From Microdochium bolleyi (lineage: Eukaryota; Ascomycota; Sordariomycetes; Xylariales; Microdochiaceae): 64,000 nucleotides of DNA. Of the stretch, positions 10,744 to 19,887 are shown in pieces (the stretch's first letter is position 1; the number at the start of each line of letters is the position of its first letter). Below the pieces are notes generated by a model. The model worked only from the letters and a program-made list of their open reading frames with translations, ran no database searches and was not told the origin of the DNA. The DNA lies in contig KQ964245.1 in assembly GCA_001566295.1 (NCBI GenBank), positions 563,524 through 627,523 on the forward strand, in the 5' to 3' direction. Both the position numbers and the translations under genes were made by a program.

Positions 10744-12561
10744 TTACTTATTATGTCTCTCATAGCTCACGAGTTGGCTAGTATCTCCTGCCCACTTTGT
10801 CGTGAAATCAAAAGTAATCATTGGTTTCGCGGCCTCCCGTGCCGCAGCAGGGTGCACTTTCTCGACCAATCTCTCGAACAGTACCAGCTTCTCCGTCCGC
10901 TCCTGCGTGGATCTTGCATCAGCCGCGTTCTTGATCCTGAAGTCGGCCAGAAAATACAAGATCTGGGCATGGCTGAAGTGCGCGAGTACGACCCTGCCCC
11001 ACTCCGGACACCCGTGGTTGAGCGCGTTCGCGAGAGCGGCAAGGGCGCTGTGCTCGTACATGGTGGTGAGGTCCGCCTCCGCGTCGATGAGGATCTGGAG
11101 TGTCCGGGCGCACCACGGTGCTGTTGTTGTTGTGGTAGTGGTTGTTGCGCGGGTCAGGGTTTCATCATCTTCCTTGGTATCACTACTGCCGTCACCACTG
11201 CCAGCAGACTCGCTTTCGTCCACAGCGGTTCTGGCTGCGTCGTTGCTGACCCTGGAGCGTGCAGGCGCATCATGTACCGCGCGCTGGCAGTAGAAGCGTA
11301 CCGGCAGCTCCTCGATCCTGCCGACGGACCTCCACGAGTCCTTGACCTTGAGCCCGACCAGGGGTTTCGCGGCAGGCTGGTCGAGGACGAGCTGGGCCGT
11401 GTCGTGCGCGTTCTTTGGGTCGATCCTGGGCCAGGAGAAGTGGCTGCGAAGGGCCGACGCGAGGAGGGACCAGCCATGCATCCCGCCCGCGCAGTCCCTC
11501 GACTGGATCGTGGCGTCGTCGAGGCCGAGCCCAAGGAAGAAGCGCAGTCTCTCTGCCTCGCCCTTTTCAGCTGCTCTGTGGAGTATCTGGGGCGCCTGTT
11601 GCACCTCGTTTCGTACCTCCTCGCATGTTGTGAGCCCGGTCGCGAGTAGGAAGCGCAGTTTAGTGAGGTCGCGAACGTCCGTGGCCAGCGAGCACAGCTT
11701 CTTGACCCCGCCGCCGTAGCCGCACTGCCACTCGTGGATGCGGGCACCGTGAGCATTGAGGAGCGTGACGAATGCTTCGAAGAGGCTCTGCTCGGCCCTG
11801 ATCAGGGACTACAGCGGCGGTTCAGCACGAGCCTGAGACGAGGGGTCACTCAGGACGTCCCCAAGCTCGCGGGCAGCGTCTGGGTCGTGCTTCAGTATTA
11901 CGCGCGCGGTTCGCAGGTGAGCTTTTCCTTCGGTCCCGTCAATGGCTAGCTCGAGCAGAGTCTTGTTGGCGCGGTACCCGGTGCCATGATAGTGCTCACG
12001 GAGTGTAGTATTGTTGCTGCGGTGCTGGAGCAGGATGTCCAGCATCACCTCGTCGCCAACGTGGGCCACCATGTGCAACAGGCTCGATTCAGGCACAGCG
12101 CCGCGCTGCAAGAGCATGCGCATTCCTCCAGGGCGCTGGTAAAGAGCAGCAAAGTCAACGGCAGTGAAGTTGAGCCCCCGAAGTTGCGCGTAGTCGTTCC
12201 AGAGCCTGTGCACACGTTCACGTCGGTCGCCGCCCTTCTCGCCGCCGCCGCCGCCAGTCTGTGCCAGGATGCGCCGTGTGATCACCCCGAGGTCGACCGT
12301 CGACCAGACTGTGGTGATGTCCGCACCGCCCATGTCGAGTGCCTTCTCGGCCGTCGCGAGATCACCGCAGACGACTCCCTCGAGGAGAGCCCGCGACTTC
12401 CCGTAGCGCACATTGTGCCGATAGAGCAGCGGCTGGACGACTGCACGGAAGACCGGGTGGGACCGACTGAGGCGGCTGATGTCTAGCTCATTGCGGATGT
12501 GACCTGTGATGGCTACAATGAGCTCTACGGGCAGCTGCAGCAGACCTGTCGGGGAGGACAT
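10744..12561 (-). CDS. F-box/ankyrin-like protein
   Basis: One long minus frame from the ATG at 12561 to 10744, interrupted by a single in-frame TAG at 11811-11809. A 48-nt intron, GTCCTG at 11856 to CTGTAG at 11809, would remove the stop and keep frame, giving about 589 residues. The other reading is a nonsense mutation. The N-terminus LLQLPVELIVAITGHI is an F-box-type start, the part that in this family docks to SCF ubiquitin ligases. The rest contains helical repeats of ankyrin spacing (for example GGMRMLLQRGAVPESSLLHMVAHVGDEVMLDILLQH and LLATGLTTCEEV). A threonine run interrupts the second half. It resembles the F-box/ankyrin gene at 55116-57221 in layout. Partners cannot be inferred. Confidence 0.7.
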
Positions 12562-13098
12562 TGTAATTGAAGAGGTTGATAGAGAGTATCAGCATGGTGG
12601 CAGTGATCAAGGATCTAATGAGTTATGAGGATCCCCGTCAACGAGGACAAGTGTGCGTCAGCCACGCCTGACACTCACATAGCCCTCCGTACTCGGGTTA
12701 TGGTGGTGCATTCTGGCTACGAGGCAGAGATTTTCAGTAGATCGTGCTGCAATTGGACAAGGTCCCGCAACCTATCTGTTCAGCTGAGGGTTTGGCGGAA
12801 GAAAAGAGTGCCACTGATCGGCTGGGCACATCTTGGCTCTGCTTGACTCTGCTTGGCGGTGTCGATCAGATGTGAGGGAGGAAGCACAGGGCAAGACGTC
12901 CTATAATCACGGACTGGAACACTTAATCCTGAATGGGGAGGGGACCAGCATGTTGAACTACATGATCAGGATATCCCCTTCACATGAGGAATATTAGAAA
13001 AAGCTGCCAAGCTGTCATGCATCGTGGTCCCCCATCGAACCATGTCAACATCTGTGCTCACCCCCTACAGCCGGCCATCTTCATGCTCCCGAGCCTCA
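12562..13098. other. Intergenic, nothing recognised
   Basis: 5' flank of the F-box/ankyrin-like gene and 3' flank of the GIY-YIG gene. No motif seen. Confidence 0.4.
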
Positions 13099-14910
13099 TC
13101 ACCGCATCTCGTGAGGTACGGTGCCAACACATGAAAATAAGCCCTGCGATAGGTATGCAGGTTTTGCTGGACGCGTCGGTGGAATACGAGGGCCTTTTTG
13201 CGGCTTGTACCCTATTCCGCGCCTTGTATCCCCTAACGCTCGGCGTGATGGGGCAACATCATTTCTGTTGTCTGCCGAAGCTGCCGGTCGCGCGGGTCCC
13301 TGCGATGCTTCGACCACGCCTTGGGAAAGAGAGCCCGTCTCGGATGATGAACTGCTGGATGTTACCGCAGGCGGCCCTATACTTTTCTCCGTCACACGGC
13401 TGAGGTCTGCTTGAAGAGATGTCTCAGAGAATGGTGTATGGCTGGGCTGGCTGAATACAGCTTCTTTCACACGTGGCCTCAGCGGCAGTGAGATTTCTGC
13501 CGTGATAGCTGATCGAGCAGTAGACGCGACATTGTCTATTAGACCTGACAGATGCTGTGGCCCCTCGTTCTGGCGTGTCTCGATCGAGATGCAAGCCTGA
13601 GATGATTCATCGCTTGGAACCTTTGTGACGGTGTTAGTAGTTTGACTTGACGACGCCCTCCGCTCTTCTTCCAACGAGCCAGGGATGGAAGAAGCCTCCG
13701 CGTTCACTGCTAGAAGTACTTCGGGGTTCGTATGGGGTGCTGGCGGAGGCTGCAGGTCTGTGAGTGCCTGGAGCCGTGCTGATTTCCTGGGAGCTGGCAC
13801 TACTGTCTCCGCGGCCGTAAATGTTTCTGAGTGTGCGCTCTCTCTGCCATCTCGTATTGTCCTTTGTGAATTTATGGCTTCCATAGTGGACCAACTGCTG
13901 ACTGGCGGCGATGACGTCTCCATCGTTGACTGTTCCGTCAGATAAGCCACTCTTGCTGATGCGATGGCAGCAATATCAATATCGCAGTGGCGTTGATAGT
14001 ACTCCAACAAACGCTCAGCCGTCACGGGCCGATTCTGCGCGGCGACGGCGTCGACGATAGAAGCCCAGCTGTCGACGATCTCGCCTTCCTCGTCATACAT
14101 GCTGTCTGGCAGCGTCATGAGCGCCGCCCAGCTGTTCACTACTCGCACCGCTCGTTCGCGGCTGACCTCGAACCACTCGACGTGTCTCTTGCCGCATTCC
14201 AGACACTGCTCCTCGGCGCGCCACTCCTGTTCCAGCTCGTAGTGCACGAGCGTCTCGGCGCGCTCCGCGTGACGGATGACCGGCGTGTTGTGCACGAGGA
14301 TCGGCGAGTAGCCGCACTTTCGGCCCCAACTCTCCAGCCGGTCCATGACGTTCCCGGCGGTCCAGCCGATCTTGAGAAAGCCTGGTGCATCGCCACGCGC
14401 GTATATATATAGTCGGCCACGGGTCTTTAGGGGTTGGCGCAGCTTGGAGACGACAGTCTGGCCGCGCTCTCCAATATGTGCGCGAAACACGGGATGAGGG
14501 GGCAGAGCAGCAGCAGCCTCAACAGGTGGGCTCAAGTATGCGCCGCCAGGAGATGTTCCTGATACTGCTGCTAGTGTATCGAATCCGATCTCGAGTCGCC
14601 GCTGTCTGATCTCGCCCAACCATCGCTCTGCCAATGGGTCCAAGAGGCGCATACCCACGATCTTCTTCTGGTGCATCGCGCAGCAGCTGGCCTTGGCATA
14701 CTCTCTGAGCAGTCCGAGGTCCACTACTTCCACATCTGTGCTGTTGAGGAGGTTGAAGAGCTCGCGAGCACGTTGATTCTTGCTCTTCAGGGTGCATGTC
14801 GTTTTGCTTCCCGTCTTCATTCCTTCCTTGGTGATGTATATGCACTGGTGGCGCTCATGAGGCTTGAGGTTGTGGAAGGAGATGAAGTCAGATACTGAGG
14901 GGTTGGGCAT
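13099..14910 (-). CDS. GIY-YIG / T5orf172-like domain protein
   Basis: Intronless frame of about 603 residues from the ATG at 14910. The frame stays open upstream to about 15018 without another ATG. Residues about 165-270 read RLYIYARGDAPGFLKIGWTAGNV, then RLESWGRKCGY, then AERAETLVHYEL. This is the pattern of the T5orf172/MUG113 branch of the GIY-YIG fold, with the LYIY and FLKIGWT strands, the RLxxW helix and the conserved Glu. A Cys/His pair (CLECGKRH) follows. The family is found in phage and fungal proteins and is related to homing-type nucleases. Fungal members are common but uncharacterised. The last 280 or so residues are rich in Ser, Thr, Pro and Gln and look disordered. No targeting peptide is seen. 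A nuclease or DNA-binding role is an inference. Confidence 0.75.
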   Translation of the reverse strand: MPNPSVSDFISFHNLKPHERHQCIYITKEGMKTGSKTTCTLKSKNQRARELFNLLNSTDVEVVDLGLLREYAKASCCAMHQKKIVGMRLLDPLAERWLGEIRQRRLEIGFDTLAAVSGTSPGGAYLSPPVEAAAALPPHPVFRAHIGERGQTVVSKLRQPLKTRGRLYIYARGDAPGFLKIGWTAGNVMDRLESWGRKCGYSPILVHNTPVIRHAERAETLVHYELEQEWRAEEQCLECGKRHVEWFEVSRERAVRVVNSWAALMTLPDSMYDEEGEIVDSWASIVDAVAAQNRPVTAERLLEYYQRHCDIDIAAIASARVAYLTEQSTMETSSPPVSSWSTMEAINSQRTIRDGRESAHSETFTAAETVVPAPRKSARLQALTDLQPPPAPHTNPEVLLAVNAEASSIPGSLEEERRASSSQTTNTVTKVPSDESSQACISIETRQNEGPQHLSGLIDNVASTARSAITAEISLPLRPRVKEAVFSQPSHTPFSETSLQADLSRVTEKSIGPPAVTSSSSSSETGSLSQGVVEASQGPARPAASADNRNDVAPSRRALGDTRRGIGYKPQKGPRIPPTRPAKPAYLSQGLFSCVGTVPHEMR

Positions 14911-16012
14911 ACTGGACGGTGGCGACTGACGAGCCGTCTTGAGGTTGTTCGCTGAGAGATGATCTAGAACCGCGAGGCACCCAGAGAATGTCTTCGTACT
15001 GAGATGGACTATGGCCAAAAATGGATGAGGAGATACCAGCGTGGCGAGTTGGCAACTTCTCGCGGCCTGGGATGATCAAGCGTGGTGTGACGTGTCACTG
15101 TTGTTGGTGGTGGGATGTGTGCTGCATGGTACCCCTGGACCGTGGAGGTTTCTTGGCTTCAGCCGCACACGACCGCATGGCCGGCATGCAGAGACTGAAT
15201 ATTCTTGGGCAAAACGCAGCCGGAAGCGGACAGCGGTTAGTTTGGCCGACGCGAAGCTTGCGCGTGCACTCTATCCGATACATTCGAACAGTTAGCTGAC
15301 AGTGACCTGGAGTCTGCGATTCCGCCCAAGCGTCGCTCGGTACAACTTCGCAAATGGAGGTGTCTTCATTGGGTCGGAATTAGCAACGACTGCAGTGCCA
15401 TGTTCTTTAGCAGTACTGGTGATCATTGTTGTAAGTCTTCCAATTCCTAGTCGAGTATAATGTATGGCTGTGAGATCCACACAGCAGGCTGGGACTTTGC
15501 AAGTTAGTTGAGGTGCGGGCAGGAGCACAACTAGAAGTGGCGTAATAGACATCACATTCTTGCTTGGACTCGTAATCTGATCGGTTGACTTTTGGCCCAC
15601 TGGACTGTAGTGCTCGATGAAGGATACATTATCAGGGTTATGCTCCTGTGACAATACACTCGTCTGACCCACGCGGAGATTATTCTTCGTACTGTGTTGC
15701 TCCAAATGCATGGACTACACACGAAAACGCGGTTCAAGAGCATACGGCTAAGGCAGTAATGCACACATCTCAACACCCGGTACCTGAGAATGTTATCATC
15801 TTGAAAAACATCATTTAATACCCAACGACAATTCGCAAACAACCTGAAAACAAAGGAGTTGTGTAAGAAGAACCACTAGAAGTTTCGAGCCAGCGTCACG
15901 CCATGACTGTTCGAGAGCCCGATAAAAAGCTGGATATGTCGTTGTGTCTTTGTCCCATCGCACGGCGAGGCTTAGACGATGATGTTACTGTTTTTCATCA
16001 TCTTGGAATGTT
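14911..16012. other. Intergenic, nothing recognised
   Basis: 5' flank of the GIY-YIG gene and 3' flank of the small gene at 16013-16415. Short minus-strand frames show no family. Confidence 0.4.
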
Positions 16013-16415
16013 TCAAAGCCGGCACCAGTCGATCTCGTCCTGCATTATTATCAGCAGGGTCCCATTTCCAACATAATCCGGCACATGACTGACCTCAGAC
16101 AACCTTCGGCAGGCCGTGACGTGATACGCATTGTGCATCATCTGTGCCCCGGAAGCACCGTCAGCCGTGGATACATCCAGGAAGGGCAAAATGGACGAGT
16201 GGTGTTCTTACATAGACGCTGTAGTTGTTCTCGCCGAACTTCAGCTTCAATTGTCTTTTGAGCCGGTCTGGACTTATGCACCGCCCTGGTATGTCCTGCT
16301 TGACGTTGCCCTTTTGTTTTCCGCTATCGTAGGAGGCTGGTGATTCACTCCGCGGTATGGAGGTGCCAGGCGATGCGGTATGGCTATGGCAGGAGTGCTC
16401 GTGCGAAGAAGCCAT
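16013..16415 (-). CDS. Small three-exon hypothetical protein (92 residues)
   Basis: Exons 16415-16212, 16141-16094 and 16039-16013 join in frame. The introns are 70 nt (GTAAGA...CACAG) and 54 nt (GTCAGT...GCAG). The product starts MASSHEHSCHSH, has a Ser/Pro-rich disordered head, then a compact end. That end reads DRLKRQLKLKFGENNYSV, then NAYHVTACRRLSEDEI. The pattern (amphipathic helix, FGxxNY, two short strands, R-R-L-S-x-x-E-I) resembles a small uncharacterised protein family I have seen in filamentous fungi, but I cannot name it. The second donor, GTCAGT, is unusual; the kinase-HET gene uses the same one. Unspliced, the frame stops early, which makes it easy to miss. The function is unknown. 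Confidence 0.55.
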
Positions 16416-17183
16416 CTCAATATGCTATGGTTTGTATGACAATATAGGTGTCTTGTGACCGGCTAGTCGTCGCGATAGTGAGAGAAGTGTAAGTGTTTGT
16501 ATACAAGTTGATCGAGAGGTGGGAGGACTATCAACAGCATGAAATACTTTGAGAGAATCGGCGGACGAGCTAGGCTTCCGTCTGTGCACAGTTTATGCAG
16601 CAGTTTCACATGGTTCGGCACTCAGAATAGCCTGACATGCCGTGACTCTGCCACCACATGTCAAAGCCTCGTGAATCGCACCTACCTAGGACTTGTAGGC
16701 TCTGTGACCAACGAGGGTAGTGTGGAGCGCCCTGAGGCGCAGTGAGGGGCTGGGAGTGTGCCCTGCAAATAAGCCTCGAGCTGGGTTAGTCCACTTCAGA
16801 GCAGGCTGGGCGTTGCCTCGAATCTGCCTAACCAAGCCGTGTTTTCGGTGAGAGCCTCTGTCATGTGGCACCCAATTGAAGGGCTGAAGAGGCCTCTCGT
16901 TTCGCACGACCTAGGGACGGAGTGGCACACGGCCCTTTGTAGTTGTCATCTTGAAATGATTGGCATGTTGCTCTTCGACTGACCTTTTCTTCGTCGAATG
17001 CTTTGAGCTTTTGAAATCCTTCGCAACATGAGGCTGGTGTTACGGGACCACCTCCAACTGTTTCCTCATACGACAACAAACTCCGACAACGTCACCGCGG
17101 CAGACCCGCGTGCTGACGCCCCAGTACCTGTGCGGTGGCACTGAACCACGTAATCGGCCACGTTTGGCCCACCAAGAGGCAAA
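16416..17183. other. Shared 5' flank, nothing recognised
   Basis: Lies between the divergent small gene and the plus-strand kinase gene, so it may hold both promoters. No clear TATA box is seen. Confidence 0.35.
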
Positions 17184-19748
17184 ATGCACGACAATTTACA
17201 CCACAGCCCAACCCGAGTTGGCTCCGGCACGCCAAATCATGCATGGACTCGAGAGATACCTGGATCAACCTTGGACCCTGTCAAAACTCATCTCTTGGGT
17301 CCTCAGGTTGGACCGCGACGACGTTCCGCTTCCCAATCGACGACAACAAGTGTCCCGCAGCAATCAGATACAGGTTCGGACGAGATCAAATGGGCAGACA
17401 GCGCGACCGAGGCCAACTCTGCCCAACTGGTGCCAGACGTTGTTTTGGATGTCGAGCCACTCGGGAAGCCTGAACGGTTTCCATGGACTGAATTACCCGA
17501 CGACAGAAATGTACCAATCCACTTGTTGGAGATCAGCGAACCCACGGAAGCACTCAAGGTAAGCGGCTTGCCCCCCACAACATTCGGGCATGCGGCTTGT
17601 TCTGTGTTGTGCGAACCAACTAACAAACTCTCTTGGGTGGTTAGGCGAAAGTTTCCCATCACCTGAATGTCTCATTGCATCAGGAATGTGAAGGTCTCGG
17701 TATCTTTCACGAGGTGATCGCCAGGGAGCCCCCTGACCTGCTGCCCCTGAGCACATTGGCCAAGTTCAACAGGCCGCGACCCGATCGCCTCACTGATCGC
17801 CTCTTCAAGGCAGCAGTGCCAAGCTGCGGCCCCGACACACGCAAGCTGGGCCAATCATTCTACCCCCCATCCGTTCTGGAGAGCCTTCTGGATGTGGCCA
17901 CCGTCCGCAAAGAACTTGAGCAGGTGGAATCGATCCCGCCTGAGTGGCGCGAATGGTGTGTCGACCGCATCTGCAGAACCCACAAAAGAGAGCTGCCGGA
18001 CGGAAGAAAAGTCGACGTCTCATTCAGACCCATATTTGCTCTGCTCGTGCTCATCGATCGCCTCGGGTCCATGCCTTATTTCATTAGAGATGACGTTAGC
18101 GACCTCGATCTGCCTTTGGTCGCAATCAAGGATGAGCATGGGACCTTGCAAGATGTTCGGCGTCGCGCGGACACGGACCAGCCACTCTACTGTTTCAGCG
18201 ACTGGACCCTGACCCAACTGGAGAAGCTCTGCACAATCCAATGGCGATTCACTGCACCCAAGTTTCAACGCAGCGAACGAGGTGAGGTGCAGTATCATCA
18301 CCTTGAAGACTCCGAAGTCTTACCCTTCATCAAACCCTTGGCGCGTTGCGGGTGTCCAAGCTCCGAGGGCGTGACACGGTTGGGCCAAGGTGGCTCCGGT
18401 CACGTTATGAAATGTCGCATTCATGCCGAGTTCCACTACTTTGGGGATGAGGGCAATATTTCTAGACGGGGTGTGGCAGTCAAGAGGTTACACACAAAAA
18501 CGCACGAAGAGGTTTTCCGACGGGAGCTCAAAGTACTGAGCCAGTTCTGTGGCGAGAAGGCTCATCCTCATATTGTGTCACTGCTTGGCGCATACAAACA
18601 GGATGGGTTTTATCACCTCATACTCCCCTGTGCAGAGATGAATCTCTTTGAGTACTGGGAGAAGTCCACAGAGGCTCCTGCACTGGACCAAGACTGGGCC
18701 ATCTGGATTGCGAAACAGATACACGGAGTCGCAGATGCTTTGCACGGGGTCCACAGCTCTCCGTCTAAACCCCTAAACTTGGAACCTAGTAGTTCCCAGC
18801 TGTCCGACTCTGGCTCAGTCGAGCGATCACTTGGGACGATTCTCGAAGGGCTCCACGGAGACATGAAGCCTGAGAATCTCTTGTTATATTTGGGAGACTC
18901 GACTGATGACCTGGGGGTGATCAAGATCGCCGACTTTGGGGAAGGAGAGATGACACCGCTGGCGATAGGCTCACGCGAGCGGGCAAACACCGCCAACACC
19001 ATGACGTATCGGGCGCCCGAAACCGATTTGCGGCCTAGCAGTGTTCGACCCGCTTCAGACGTCTGGTCCCTCGGCTGTGTGCTGCTCACCAACGCCACTT
19101 GGATGCTGGGCGGGTTTGAGTACATCCTCGAGTTTGGTACGAAAAGGCTCAAGTTCGACATATTCGACCAGGATGTTGGCAAGGCATCTGACACCTTCTT
19201 TGAACTTGCGCGCTGGAAGCGAGGTGGAGCGGACCGCCTGGGTGTGCGGGTTAAGCCCGAGGTGACCGAGGTAAGTACGCGTAGGCTTACACAAAAGCCC
19301 AGTTTCATTTCCCTTCACTCTGTCACAATGCCGCTGCCACGTTCTCTCCCACTAAGTCAGTCCGTTTCTTTTCCAACAGTTCATCACCGAGCTCCACCGC
19401 CACGAACGTTGCACCGACTTCATACACGATCTTCTCGATATTGTCGAGACGGAGATGCTTGTTGCAGACTCGACGCAGCGAAAGCATTGCAACGTGCATA
19501 CAAGACTGCACAAGATGGTTGAAAAATGCGAGGAGGATAGATTGTATGCAACAGAACCACGTCCACGGACCCGGACTTCTCAAGGGAGCGTTCTCGTGGA
19601 GTTGCGCGAGTGTGACGTTGAGGAGAAGCAAGCTGTTCTCATCAGTTATAACATGGACAGCCTGAGGTACCACAGTGGACCTGCTACAACAAGTCAGAGA
19701 TGCGGGGAGGCAAGCCCTATGTGGAAGCCCAGGGTCAAGTCCTTCTGA
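17184..19748 (+). CDS. Fungal atypical protein kinase (no HET module)
   Basis: Exons 17184-17558, 17645-19270 and 19380-19748 give 789 residues. The introns are 86 nt (GTAAGC...TTAG) and 109 nt (GTAAGT...CAACAG). The kinase core spans about residues 365-660. It has the glycine loop LGQGGSGHV (about 371-379), the ATP lysine in VAVKRLH (405), and HGDMKPEN in place of HRD (529-536). DFG in IADFGEGEM is at about 555 and APE in YRAPE at about 582. All key residues are present, so it is probably active. The preceding region (TVRKELEQV ... LPFIKPLA) and the tail (DFIHDLLDIVETEMLV ... EEDRLYA) are shared with the kinase half of the gene facing it. The two are therefore paralogues. Unlike that gene, it ends soon after the kinase module. 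The genes converge, with stop codons about 140 bp apart. A signalling role in non-self response is an inference. Confidence 0.85.
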
Positions 19749-19887
19749 CATTAATGTAGCCTGTTCGAGCTCTCTCTGATTGTCACGGGGTGTCTTTTTC
19801 TGGAAGCGCGACATAGGAAGATGTAATAGAGAACTGTAGACAGACCATACTAAATGCTCATCCTGATCGAACTGATGCCCTCCATGC

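Noticed and set aside
10753..11649. 298-codon plus-strand frame
   Set aside because: Antisense of the F-box/ankyrin-like gene, with no recognisable motif.
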